From Hymenopus coronatus (lineage: Eukaryota > Arthropoda > Insecta > Mantodea > Hymenopodidae), in assembly GCA_030762935.1 (NCBI GenBank), contig CM060880.1, forward strand, positions 10,946,501 to 11,010,500: a DNA stretch of 64,000 bases, read 5' to 3'. A program made the translations under genes and the position numbers. Shown here piece after piece: positions 21,180 through 32,407 of this stretch. Under the pieces are notes generated by a model. The model saw only the letters and a list, made by a program, of their open reading frames with translations, ran no database searches and was not told the origin of the DNA. Position 1 is the stretch's first letter, and every line of letters starts with the position of its first letter.

Positions 21180-21826
21180 TTTTATTTGTTTATTTCTGGT
21201 GGTCTCAGAAGGTTTGCTATTGAAGAAATCTTGATGAATACGTTTTTGGGGGCCGAATGCGATGTTTACTCTACCCTAGATACTTGGACAAAGAAAGTTA
21301 TTAATGATTTTGCTGAAGTGTAAACATTATCAAGTTTTGGTCATATGGGTGCTTGTTTAGTTCTCATAGTTAATATAGATAAATTGGTTTTGAAATGAGA
21401 TGGTTGAAACAGCCTCACTTGCATGGCATTGTGACACCTGAATATGCTGTGGAATGAGTTAAAGACAAAGAAAAGGGGAGTGCTCTAGCCCCTATTGATC
21501 TGGATATGCATTGCAGACGTTAGGCACTGGGCCAGCTTGGTCCACTTAGGTCATCTCGTCGCACAAGCGCCATCTCTGGAGGTCCTCGCAACCAAATTAA
21601 GTCTAATGGACCAACTTCGGGCTAATCATCTCCAACTTTTCCTGGCAGCTTCAACATAGCACTAACAGGTTAGCCCGCGACGACCTTGCATGATGCGGTC
21701 TAGACGACTTAAAGCAACATTCTTCTTCTATTATTCATACAAAATTTACCTCATGTATATGATTTCATTTCACATTTTCTTCTATGTAGGCACAAGGGAT
21801 GAAGTGATAATCAGATGCATTTTTTT
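21180..21826. other. Unassigned segment
   Basis: No recognised gene or element. It is somewhat less AT-rich (21480-21720). Confidence 0.4.
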
Positions 21827-22617
21827 ACTTTCTCTACACGTACTATTTACATAGTTCATAGAGAAGGTATTGCATTCCACCCAAAAATTCGATACCGAGA
21901 TTTCACGGCAAGTACACGTTTTAAGATCCCATGTATCCAAAAAAATATACGTGTCTGTGAACGATAACTCAAAAACGAAAAGTCGGTAAAATACCAAACT
22001 TGGTATTTAAGTTTAGCATCTTCCAGAGAAGCTTTTGAAAACAATTCTCCCATCTCAGACTATCCTTTTCATGGAAAAAATTCGAAAATGTTTAATTTTC
22101 TCAAAAATGGCTGTAACGATTTTGATTAAAATCTCTTATATCTAAGATTATTATGTGATAAATAAAATGTATATCTTCAATTTTCTGGGAATAACCTCTG
22201 AAGATATGCTTATTCTGGATGAATTTTGCGGAAGTTTGCATAACTGGTAAACCATAAGATATAGGCAAAAACTTACCTAACAACAAATGTAGATCTTGTT
22301 AAAACACACAATTTATGTTAAATACGTTTTTTTCGTGGAGTATTAGTTTCAGCTTTAAAATATTTATACTTTTCTCATAGATTAATTTGTACAACTCCTG
22401 TCCCTACAAAGGTACTTCAATCACATAGCAACCAGCTTTTGACTATCACTTTAACCTATGCTACTCCCTTATTTCGCTTCTACTTACAAGGAAGCAAGTA
22501 ATAAGACTATTTCTGCTATTTTTTCTCGATTAGCATGGAGTAAAATGAAGTGTAATGGTTTTAACAGTAATTTTTTACAGAGATATAGAGAAAGTCATGT
22601 GAATGGAACACATAAGA
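21827..22617 (+). mobile_element. HP-TG element, full length
   Basis: Starts ACTTTCTCTACACGTACT and ends GAGAAAGTCATGTGAATGG...CATAAGA. The microsatellite is almost absent (TACGTGTCTGTGAAC). Seven T's separate its end from another hairpin start at 22625, a further head-to-tail arrangement. Confidence 0.88.
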
Positions 22618-22624
22618 TTTTTTT

Positions 22625-23292
22625 ACTTTCTCTACACATAGGTACTATGTACTTTTAAAAAACCGGTCGCTATGTGGTTGAAATTCATTTACTTTGCAAG
22701 GCCAAGAGTGAAACAAAAAACAAAAAAATTGTCAAATGCCCGTTTGAGAAAAGCATTTTAAAATTAAAACCAATAACAAGGAATGTCCCGGAAGTGATCA
22801 CATAATGTATAATTGTGTGTTTATGCATTTTGTACCTTAAGTTTTGACCTATCTCTTACGGTTTACCGGTTATACACAAGACTTCATGAATGAAGAGGTT
22901 TTCAGAGGCTTTTCCCAGAAAATTCAAGATATATATTTTATTTGTCATTAAATATTTTTAATGTGCGATATTTTAATCAAAATCGTTAGAGCCATTTTTG
23001 AGAAAATCAAAATTTTCGAACAAGTTTCCATATAAAGCGTAGTTTACGGTGGTGGCATATTCCTGAAAATCTTCGTGTCGCACTTTTGGAAAATACTGAA
23101 CTTAAATTCCAAAGTTGGTATGTTACGGACTTTTTATTTTTTAGCTATCGTGTTTACAGTCACACTCGGACCTTTTTCTAAAAATACTTTTTTTTTTTAT
23201 TCAGGGGACCCTAAAACGTGTGTTGCGGTGAAATCTCGGTATCGATCTTTTGGTGGAGCGCAATACCTTCTCTACCGATGTACTATGTAATA
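22625..23292 (-). mobile_element. HP-TG element, minus sense, truncated, with hairpin stub
   Basis: A short plus-sense hairpin stub (ACTTTCTCTACACATAGG) runs into a minus-sense body from CGGTCGCTATGTGGTTG to CAATACCTTCTCTACCGATG. It has GAAAATCTTCGTGTCGCAC but no long CA tract. Confidence 0.75.
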
Positions 23293-25220
23293 AAAATGGG
23301 TAGTCACAACAGAGAAAGGGGGAAAAGTGTTCAGCTGCAATTTATAGAATCCTCAGGAGGAGTAGCCTTATTTTCGCAATGGTTTTGATAAATAAAGAGA
23401 TAAATGTTGCTCGCCCCCTTCATTATTTTAGGTGTGGTAATGCAAACAATAACTGCATACTCCTAATGGGAGATGGGGTGGAAAAAGTTCGTAGGGAGCC
23501 ATTTTGGTAATATTTCAGTATTAATGAAAAGAACGGCACATAAAATTCTTATGATAAGATTAAAAGCGTTGTATAGGTGCTATCAAAACTATTCCTTACG
23601 AATTAATAAAAATGCAGGAATTAAAAGAATGAAGTTTCTTCTCATTTGTAATTTGAGCCGAGCTTGATTAACACTTTACTTCACTTACACTTTAAAAGAA
23701 TATATTGAATTTCTTACAAATTTTACTTATGAGTTAGAAGGCGAAAACTGTTATGTTGGAAGCACTTTTGAGGTTTTTCAGCATGAACTGTTTGTTTTCT
23801 CTGTATTTTTGTGAAATAAAACTACAAGCAATTTTAGAGACATTATAAAAAAACTCCCTCTCGCTGGAAACATATTCAACAGCGGGCAATATTGAAGTGT
23901 TTAGCACGATTGGATGATTTTCCTCAATAAAAACGAATATAATGTTGCGTCTTCATTCTTTTAGAGTTGGCGATAGAACCCCCCCCCCAAACGTGGGATG
24001 CGGTTAGGAAATGTTGGATGGGAGGCAATGTGGATCATTTTCAGTGTGACTGGGTATTTTTCACAGTGAAACGGAGGTAATAACATTGAAATAAATCAAT
24101 ACCAGTAATAATGTAATTGGTATAATTCATTTAAGATAAATAAACAAATATGCGGAGAATTGATGTTGCGAGCAACGCCAGATATTTCTGCTAGTTTAGC
24201 TTACTGCCTCAAACCTTTTCCCTTCCTAATTTGAGGGATTTTTAGTGGGTATATCTGTTGGCAGAGCCTCACACTCCGTGTTTGTCCATAAGGTGGAATT
24301 TTCCCTGTAGGTAATTGGGGAAACAAATCCACAGTAGACAATTGCGATAGAAAGCTCAGAGATGCAGTTGGAATAGAGAGAGGTAGCCAGAGTTGACGAG
24401 CGTCCAAGCGACAAGAAAAACTGTTTTGCAATATGATTACCACATTCCTCCTTGAACTTGCCGAAAGCGTGGATTCTTGTGCCAGTTACTAGCTACGAGT
24501 TCGGAGATCTGCAACTGGCATGTAGTCAGTGTGGTAACCGACAGATGACCTTGGTTGTGCAGTCGCCTTCCTGTATGTCTGAGTAAACCGCAGTTTTAGC
24601 TCAGTTTATGTGGTTTCTTACTACAGCTTCTTTGAGTAGCATTATTGGGTAAACAATTCGCCCTTTTTCTGACAACTGAGGAGAACAAAGACAAAAATGA
24701 CGGCGTGAGATGGCTTAGGCGGTAACGTATGTGGCCCCTAGTCCGGAGAACCTGGGTTCAAATTTTGTGAGCGGGACAATCTTGTTTTCTTCTTCTTCTC
24801 TTCTCAGGTTTCCCTCGGTCGCTAAAGTAAATACTGGATTGGATAATTAATACCTACCGCTTAAGTTTCACTTTAAGTCTCGAATAGTAAAAGTGAAAAC
24901 GGATGGTAAGAGAATTACGATGGCATCTTCCACAACCAGTGAAAGCCGCTAGACTATATGACATATATTGTCATTTGCTTATCAAAGAGCAATGTGGTAT
25001 GGTACAGCGATGAGACCTAGAAGGCTAACTGTCCATCGCCATCTAACTACAGATGGTGAAATCAGGTAAACTGGACGGCACGCTAATGACATCTGCTTGG
25101 GGCGAAGCAAAAAGTGATATAATAGAAGGCTAACTGTCCACCACACACCGAACAAGGAGATTTTCACTTAACAGATCCGTTGCGATATGATCACGTAGTT
25201 AAAGCGAGGTAAACTAAAAT
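23293..25220. other. Gene-free region with a tRNA-like stretch
   Basis: No HP-TG copy in nearly 2 kb. A C-run lies at about 23979-23989. 24703-24778 looks like a SINE tRNA head (GATGGCTTAGGCGGTAAC as A box, GGTTCAAATTTTG as a weak B box). AGAAGGCTAACTGTCCA is repeated near 25018 and 25125. Minus-strand frames at 24201-24443 are open but not recognised. Confidence 0.45.
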
Positions 25221-25223
25221 AGA

Positions 25224-25258
<35 letters not shown>

Positions 25259-25262
25259 GAGA
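25221..25262. repeat. GA microsatellite
   Basis: A GA dinucleotide run of about 40 bp with one C interruption. Confidence 0.95.
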
Positions 25263-25289
25263 ATTGATAACAGTTTGATGAGTTACATT

Positions 25290-25908
25290 ATTAGACTTTC
25301 TCTACCCATTTTATAGAAGTCATTATTACGGAAGTTAATTCTTTTATTTCATGTTTGAGATAACTATTTGCAGAAACGGTTTTATTGCGTATTTCCTTGT
25401 AGGTACAAGGCGATTCGGGGAATACAGTAGGTTAAGCAATAGCCAAATATTTTAGGAGTGGGTCGCTCTATGATGGGTTTGAAACTCTTTTGCATGACCA
25501 CGAGGGGAAAACAAGAAATAAACCAAAAACGAATAGCGATATTCCATTTGAGAAAAGTATACACCAATACAAATAATAATATCTCAGTAATTAATAACGC
25601 CACAAAATGTGGCATAAATTGTTTGCTTTGAAGTGCTCAATGTTTTTTATAGTAAGATTTAGTCGATCTCTTTCGGTTTGTCAGTTATGTAAAATACTTC
25701 AATTTATACATTTTAATTTTTATGAAAATATTTTAAATATATTGTGCTATTTTAATCAAAATCGTAATAATCATTTTTCGATAGTCAAAAGTAAAGACAA
25801 AATTTCCCCTTTAAAGAATTGTTTCGCGTGGGGGGCATTGTCTTTAAAATCTTCGCGTTGCACCCTTGGAAGTTACTGAACTTAAATGCGAAGTTTATGG
25901 TCATTTGG
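25290..25908 (-). mobile_element. HP-TG element, old minus copy
   Basis: Diverged minus-sense body (GACTTTCTCTACCC, ATTTCCTTGTAGGTACAAGG, TTTTAATCAAAATCGTAATA, AATCTTCGCGTTGCACCC). It is cut by the plus-sense copy that starts at 25913. Confidence 0.75.
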
Positions 25909-25912
25909 CTTT

Positions 25913-26758
25913 ACTTTCTCTACAAATACAATGTACATGGTGTATATAGAAGGTATTGCATTCCACCCAAAAATTCGATACCAAGATTTCACCGGGAATA
26001 GCCGTTTTAGGGTCCCCTGTATCCAAAAATGCATTTTTAGAAAAAGGTCCGTGTGTGTATCCGTTTGTCAGTATGTCAGTGTGTGTGAACACGCTAACTC
26101 AAAAACAAAAAGTCGGTAAAATACCAAACTTGGTATATAAGTTTAGCATCTTACAAGGATGCGACACGAGGATTTTGAGAAAAGTTCGCCCACCCCAAAC
26201 TACCCTTTACGTGGGAAAATTTTCGACAATTTTGATTTTCTCAAAAATGGCAAACGATTTTGATTAAAATACCTAATATTAAAGATATTTACAGACAAAT
26301 AAAATGTTTATCTTGAATTTTCTGGGAATAGTCTCTGAAGACCTGTTTATTCTGAAGAAATTTTGAATCATTAGTAAACCGTAAGAGATATACAAAAACT
26401 TACTACACAAAATATGTAGGTCTAGCTGATACACACAATGTATGTCATACACATTCTTTTTCGTAGAGTTGGCCATTTTTAAGATATTCCTAGTTATTGG
26501 TTTCAATTTTAAAATACTTACATTTTTCACATACGGGTATTTATCAACTCCTGGCAATGTAAAGAAACATATTTCATCCACATGGCAACCAACTTTTAGA
26601 AGATTTAGCCTAGTGTATTCCATTATTTCTCTTCTACTTACAAGAAAGCAATTCTGCTAATGTTTATCTCGATTAGCATGAAGCAGATAGAAGAATAAGC
26701 TTTTTAACAATAATTTGTTACAGATGTGTAGAGAAAGTCATGTGAATGGAACATAAGA
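25913..26758 (+). mobile_element. HP-TG element, full length
   Basis: Starts ACTTTCTCTACAAATACA, followed by TTCCACCCAAAAATTCGA, GTGTGTGTATCCG, AATACCAAACTTGGTATATA and GATGCGACACGAGGATTTTG. It ends GAGAAAGTCATGTGAATGG...CATAAGA. The hairpin-side flank is GGCTTT, so only three T's precede it. Confidence 0.88.
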
Positions 26759-27051
26759 TTTTTTTGAGCTATGTTGTTCACATACAAAAATATTCACTTC
26801 ATGGAATTTTCTTCTAAAATGTTTATTTTCTCAAAGCATGTGAAATCTAGGTGTCGAACCTTTACTGAAATATAATGCTGTTTATACTTAGTATAAGTTC
26901 ATAGTAGAATTTAGTTATTTTTAAGTGACACTGTCAATTGCCAGGATTATATCAACGCCGCCGGTGCGCCGGAATTTATCTCGCAGGAATTCTTTTACAT
27001 GCCACTAATATATTGATATAGGGGTTGTCTCTTTTAAGCACACTTAAAAAC

Positions 27052-27370
27052 CTTCGGTCTGGGCCGAGTTTGAACTCGCGACTCTTTTTGCTCTCAAAAA
27101 TACAGTTTCGGAGGCTTGTCAAGACTCCGGCGCTGTATTCCTTTATCATCTCTTTCCTAGTTTCCTTTGTTGACTTAAGTTTGGCTTGCTGCTTCCAAAT
27201 TCACATACATACATTAACAAACACACAGATACCCATGCCGAAGGCGGGCCTCATGCGCTACGAAGCACCAAAGCTAGGCACTTTAGCGAGCGCGGCCACG
27301 GGGACCAGCGCGACTTCGGGTCAGAGTGCACAGTCAGATCGATTGGACTCGAACCCACGACCCGAATGTA
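27052..27370 (-). mobile_element. SINE-E copy
   Basis: Shares ACAGTTTCGGAGGCTTGTC, GGCGCTGTATTCCTTT, TTACATACAAACACAC-like words and GAAGCACCAAAGCTAGGCAC with the copy at 43345-43580. tRNA-like B boxes appear in complement at TTTGAACTCGCGACTC (27068) and CTCGAACCCACGACCC (27349). It may therefore be two tRNA-headed elements side by side. Confidence 0.6.
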
Positions 27371-27487
27371 AATACAGATATTCGATAATATTACGCATCA
27401 GCAGCCTATGTTCACTGATTACGCTGGCCACACGTAAAACTAGTGTTTAAATATTACTGAAGAGTCACTGCAATGTCTAAATAACAA

Positions 27488-27885
27488 GAGTCAGACTGAA
27501 AAATTCAATGCCATAGCCGGGATTTGAACCACGGATCTCTAGCCGGTTGCTCTGCCACTGAGCTACCATGGCAACATACCGGCATAGCATTGAATTTCTC
27601 AACTGACTCGCATGTTTCCCGGTAAACCACAAGGTGATCTGAAATTATTTTGAGATGACAACCCCAATGGCGACTTACAATGCCAATTATTATGGTCAAT
27701 TTGTATGGAATAACTGTTTTTTTTTTTTACACATAGCCGTGTGAAGGACAGGAGTTGGATAGGTAGAGTCAGACTGAGCAACCTGCTAGAGACCGGGAGA
27801 TCCGTGGTTCAAATCCCGGCTATGGCATTGAATTTTTGAGTCTGACTCTACCTATCCAACTGCTGTCCTTCACACGGCTATGTGT
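27488..27885. repeat. Inverted repeats carrying tRNA-like arms
   Basis: 52-bp arms at 27488-27539 and 27797-27848 are inverted copies with one mismatch. Each includes a B box (GGTTCAAATCC) and GGCTATGGCATTGAA. A second, 47-bp inverted pair (27729-27775 and 27839-27885) contains ACACATAGCCGTGTGAAGGA and GATAGGTAGAGTCAGACT, with one mismatch. The left arm continues into a 63-nt tRNA-like sequence (27518-27580, minus) with a 7-bp acceptor pairing, but it is too short to be a functional tRNA. Confidence 0.85.
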
Positions 27886-28420
27886 AAAACAACAGCTATT
27901 CCAGATAATAACAACTTGTTCTGAAGTGAGGAGCGCTGACGACGAAGGAAGAAGTGCCTCCCTTCTCACGCAGGGTGTGTCGAGTGCACTCCGATAAATT
28001 AGGATTCTCTTTCCTAAATCATTTCCGCCCTCGCACTTTTCCCTGCTATTTTATCTTTTATTAATGGTTGCTGTTCCATTTTTATCCGATGGCGTGATTC
28101 AACCTACTTCATTATCAGATGGCATCAAAGTTGCAACTGTAATAGTGGGTCAGCCGCCTAACATTCCATAAAAAGTTGGATATTGGCATGCTACCGATTT
28201 TACCTGCGAGTTATAGGTATAGGGTGAAGACCTGCGCTGTGGCTGCAGGAGACAGCCAGAGCGCAGGAGGGTCCCTAACGTTTCCAGAACCAACCATGTC
28301 CAGATTTGTATCTAACAATGGCAAGGTGCAGCAGCTCAATCATCTTCCACCGCGCTTTGCCCAGCGACCCTAAAGAATGAAATAAAAATGGGGAACAGAA
28401 AACTTACTAGTTCATGGTCG
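27886..28420. other. Unassigned segment
   Basis: No gene or repeat recognised. Base composition is more balanced than in the surroundings. Confidence 0.4.
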
Positions 28421-28545
28421 TTCTTCGTGGTCTAGGGGTAGCATGTTAGCCTCTGGTTCCTAAGGTCGCAGGTTCAAACCTGGAGGAGGGAGATGAATTT
28501 GTTCGGGCGTAAAAGCCCTTAACATGGCTTCCTTCGGGAGGGAAA
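28421..28545 (+). mobile_element. SINE-A variant, 5' part
   Basis: tRNA-like head: A box GTGGTCTAGGGGTAGC, B box GGTTCAAACCTGG. The SINE-A body follows (TTCGGGCGTAAAAGCCCTTA, CATGGCTTCCTTCGGGAGG) and stops there. The head resembles that of the copy at 2746 more than that of 10912, which suggests a second subfamily. Confidence 0.8.
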
Positions 28546-28649
28546 AAACTGAGCTAAAACTGAGTCAGAAGTGGAAAAGAAAGCAAATGCTATATTAACC
28601 ATCGTAAAGCAATATTATTCCAGTTTAGACATGATATTAAATGTAAAAA

Positions 28650-29413
28650 ATTCACATGGCTTTCTCTACATCTCTACGACAAACTACTGTTAAAAAGTTT
28701 ATGCTTCTATTTACTTCTGCTAATCGAGAAAAAATTAGCAGAAATAGTCTTATTACTTGCCAAACTTGGTATTTAAGTTTAGTATCAGTCAGGGATGCAA
28801 TACGAAGATTTTTAAAAAAATCCCCTCACCCTCAACTACCCTTTACATGGAAAACATTTTGAAATTTTTGATTTTCTCAAAACTGGCTCTAACGATTTTT
28901 ATTAAGGATATTTATATGGCAAATAAAATGTATATCTTGAATTTTCTGGGAATAGCCTTTAAAGAACTCTTTATTCTGAATGCATTTTAGCGTAACTGGT
29001 AAACCGTAAGAGATAGATAGAAGCTTACTACAGCAAACATTTAGGTCACGTTGAAACAAATAATTTATATCATATACCCTTTTTTTTTTTTTCATGGAAT
29101 TGACCATTTCCGAGATATTCCTTGTTATTTATTTAAGATTTAAAATATTTAACTTTTCTCACGCGGTAAGTTGTAAACTCCTGGCCCTGCATAGAAACCG
29201 ATTTCAACCACATGACAACCAGCTTTTAAAAGATTTGACTATCGTTTTAGCCTAGTGTATTCCCTTATTCCCCTTCTAATTACAAGGAAGCAAGTAATTA
29301 AGACATTTTTTGCTAATGTATATGTCGATTATCATAAAGTAGATGGAAAAATATGCTTTTTAACAATAATTTAAGTAGGTGTAGAGAAAGTCATTTGAAT
29401 GGAAAACATCAGA
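28650..29413 (+). mobile_element. HP-TG pieces: minus fragment then plus copy
   Basis: 28650-28760 is a minus-sense end (TTCACATGGCTTTCTCTAC, AATCGAGAAAAAATTAGCAG). From 28761 a plus-sense copy begins inside the core (CCAAACTTGGTATTTAAG) and ends GAGAAAGTCATTTGAATGG...CATCAGA at 29413. The switch is consistent with an inversion or a deletion between opposite copies. Confidence 0.8.
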
Positions 29414-29418
29414 TTTTT

Positions 29419-30272
29419 ACTTTCTCTATACACGCTATGTACATAGTGTATAGAGAAGCTATTGTATTGGTCCCAAAAATGTGATACCGAGATTTCACCG
29501 CAAATATATGTTTTGAAATCTCCTGAATCCCAAAAAAGTATTTTTAGAAAAATCTCCGTGTTTATGTGTCTGTCTGTCACTGATGTGTGTGTGTGTGTGT
29601 GTGTGTCCGTTAAATACCAAACTTGGTATTTGAGTTTGGTGTCTTTCAAGGATGCGACACGAAGGTTTCCAAGAAAATCCCCCCATCCCAAACTACCCTT
29701 TACATGGAACAATGTTCAAAATTTTTAATTTTCTCAAAATGGCTCTAAAGAGTTTGATTAAAATACCACATATTAAAGTCCTTTCTATCACAAATAAAAT
29801 GTATATCTTGAATTTTCTGGGAATAGCCTTCTGCAGACCTGTTTAATCTGGATGAATTTTGCTGAAATTTGCATAACTAATAAACCGTAAGAGATAGACA
29901 AAAACTTACTATACAAAAAATGAAGATTTCGTTAAAACACACACTTTATATCCTACACTTTTTTCGTGGAGTTGGCCATTTTTTTTAGATATTCCTTGTT
30001 ATTGGTTTCAGTTTTAAAGTACTTATACTTTTCTCATACGGGAACTTGTCAACTCCTGGCCAGGCAAAGAAATGGATTTCAATCCCATAGCACCACATTT
30101 TAAAACATTTGACTGTCGGTTTAGCTTAGTGTATTCCCTTATTTGCCTTCTACTAAGCAATATAACCGTTTCTGCCAATGTGTATTCGATTAGCATGAAA
30201 TAGAGGAATAAGCTTATAAACAATAATTTGTTACACAGATGTAGAGAAAGTCATGTAATGGAACACAACAGA
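29419..30272 (+). mobile_element. HP-TG element, full length, head-to-tail
   Basis: Starts ACTTTCTCTATACACGCT, separated by exactly TTTTT from the preceding copy's CATCAGA end. It has a TG tract at about 29585-29606, AATACCAAACTTGGTATTTG and GATGCGACACGAAGGTTTCC. It ends GAGAAAGTCATGTAATGG...CAACAGA. Confidence 0.9.
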
Positions 30273-30287
30273 TTTTTTTTTGTATGT

Positions 30288-30488
30288 GTACGTCCTTTAA
30301 CCTGGTTGGTCATATTGTTCGAGGAATGAAATTGGAGAAATGATGCTCAAATGATCTCGGGGTCCATCCGCCCTCTCAGCATAAGGGAAAACCCAGAAAA
30401 AAAAAAGCTTTATCCTTAAACGAGATTCGAACTCGCGACCTGTTGAATGTGAGGTAGACACGCTACCACCACACTACCCAGGGGGGCC
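30288..30488 (-). mobile_element. SINE-B copy
   Basis: Complement of SINE-B with an intact B box (CGAGATTCGAACTCGCGACC) and A-box region (ACGCTACCACCACACTACCC). The middle is shortened. Again it lies just beyond an HP-TG T-run. Confidence 0.87.
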
Positions 30489-31049
30489 TGAAATAATTTT
30501 GACAGCCTACATCATAGTGCAGCTGTGCTTCAGAGTTGTTTAATGCATATGGAGAGGCCTTCCCAGTATTGGAAACTTGGAAATGTATGAAAGTGTCGAA
30601 AGGCAGTGCAGCGTATGACAAAGCATTAGGACGCTGGGAGGGAGAATAATGAAATAACGTGATGGGAAAATAAAAAGGAGGAGAGGAAATAGTTATGATT
30701 ATGCACCTGGTCTAGACGACGGCGGTAGTTAAAGACTTGACAGACAGTCTGAAGCAATTTTACGTTCTGGATCAATATCCTCATAAATACACACACTCGA
30801 GAAGGCTAGACGGCTTTCAAGGTCATCATACAAGTTCGCAACTTTATGGCACACTTCAGAAATACGTAAAAACCTCTAAATAAGTGCACCCAATGCAACG
30901 AAAGAAGGAAGTAAATAATTGGAACCATTTTGCTTCAAATATGAGGCTATAGAAATTTATTCCTTACCTGCATCCAAATTTGACAGTACATGTACAGATA
31001 GATGATTACGTTGTTACTTACCTAAAATCAATTGAAGCCTCCTAATAAA
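30489..31049. other. Unassigned segment
   Basis: No gene or repeat recognised. Confidence 0.4.
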
Positions 31050-31550
31050 TACGAGGGCGGACCGAAAGGTAACGAACAATAATTTTTTTACAAAAATTCA
31101 ATAGTTAAAAAAATCACAAATGAACTTACACCTTTTAACTACTTTTCAACACATTCACCAGCTTTCTCAACACATGTCCCATCGTGGTACTAGTTTCAAT
31201 ATGCCCTGTTCGTAGAAGTACGTTTCCCTGGAATATAGCCGTCATCGGACTGCTGATTTCACTTTCGCATCTGTCGCAAAGCATTGGACGGCCAGGGATT
31301 TCTTCGTGTGACCAAATAGATGATAGTCTGACAGTGCAAGGTTCGGACTGTGCGGTGGATGCTGGAGCACCTTACAACCAAGTGCAGCAGCAACATGAAG
31401 AAGTGGACCTCGTCATCATTAATGTTCTGGCGTTCGTCACGAAGGGCACAGCGCAACTTCATAAAGCTTTAAAGTAGGCTGCAGTATTCACAGCGATCCC
31501 ATATTCAGCAAAGTCCACCAATAAAACACCGGACTTGACGAGGACAATAA
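31050..31550 (-). pseudogene. mariner-like transposase relic (copy 1), C-terminal part
   Basis: The plus strand starts with a mariner-type TIR, TACGAGGGCGGACCGAAAGG, at 31050 after TAA. The minus strand encodes a broken transposase: GVLLVDFAEYGIAVNTAAYF, HVAAALGCKVLQHPPHSPNL then ALSDYLFGHTKKSLA. ALSDY holds the third catalytic Asp of the D,D34D family. Stops and frameshifts interrupt it, and the N-terminal half is missing. It meets the LINE relic at about 31550. Confidence 0.8.
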
Positions 31551-31573
31551 ATAGAAGTAGGTTTTTAAGCACG

Positions 31574-32215
31574 TCAGCCTAAAAAGACTTTTTGTGCACT
31601 TCCTGTTTCTGATCTATCTTTTACAAGCTGTAGTATCTGCCTCACAAGATTAGATCTTTCTCCTAGTTGCGAGGCTGCACCAGAGATTTGATATCTTAGG
31701 CGTTCCAATGCTTCGCATTCTAGCAGAACATGTTTTGGCGTTTCATTGTCTCTTAGGCACAAACGACAAGTGGGTTCTCTTTGATACAACCCCATTGTAT
31801 TGAGATGTTTCCTGAACGTACCATGCCCAGTTTATAACTTATAACTCTTCTTAATGAAGGCTTGTTTAGCCTGATGAGTGAGTTACTTAATTTCCTATAG
31901 GGCTTTCCAACTAAATGTTTATAAACCTTGTTAGAGGGGATGGTTTTCCACCTCGTTTGGATTTCTTTTTGAATCCATTTTACAGCAGTTTTAGCTTTAG
32001 ATTCCTTTAAAGGGGAGAGATGCACCTTTTTTGCACGGCTGTCAACTTTTTCATTTCCTGCAATGCCTGTGTGATCAGGCACCCAACACAATTCTATGAA
32101 CTCATTGACTTGATGGTGCTGATCATTTTCAGCAGTGATGGTGGGTCTGAGCTTCTGTATCTGAGATCACGTTCCATTCTTTTATAATTGCTATGAGTAG
32201 CGCAGGTCGCTATAA
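31574..32215 (-). pseudogene. Non-LTR retrotransposon ORF2 3' end: RNase H and zinc knuckle
   Basis: Two overlapping minus frames. The upstream one carries an RNase H C-terminal signature (CWVPDHTGIAGNEKVDSRAK, about 32020-32095). The downstream one has a Cx2Cx8Hx4C zinc knuckle (CRLCLRDNETPKHVLLEC, about 31715-31770). A frameshift near 31800-31850 separates them, and stops break the upstream part past 32160. This arrangement is known at the end of ORF2 in RNase H-bearing non-LTR elements (I/R1/Loa-like). Clade not determined. The reverse transcriptase is absent. Confidence 0.85.
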
Positions 32216-32266
32216 GCTGTGTTTGAACAACCTTGCCACACACAAAAAATATACATTTCTTGCCAA

Positions 32267-32407
32267 AAAGAGTAAAGCCGTTGGTCCCGTGTCATAAAAG
32301 AACCTCAAGCCTGACAGAGAGGCCTCTGAGCAAAATTAAGCGGTCTTTCACGCCCAATTTAGAATGGGACGCTCAGAACCACGGCAGTTAAAGAGCGTCC
32401 ATAAATA
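32267..32407 (+). mobile_element. SINE-A 3' fragment
   Basis: AGTAAAGCCGTTGGTCCCGT, AAAGAACCTCAAGCCTGACA, ACGCCCAATTTAGAATGGG and AGAGCGTCCATAAATAAT match the 3' half of SINE-A. The head is missing. Confidence 0.87.

Noticed and set aside
24201..24443. Minus-strand open frames as an exon
   Set aside because: Two overlapping frames are open but neither matches a domain I recognise, and no splice sites or neighbouring exons support them.
27518..27580. Functional tRNA gene on the minus strand
   Set aside because: The acceptor arms pair over 7 bp, but the sequence is only 63 nt, the T stem has mismatches and there is no proper variable loop. It belongs to the inverted-repeat element.
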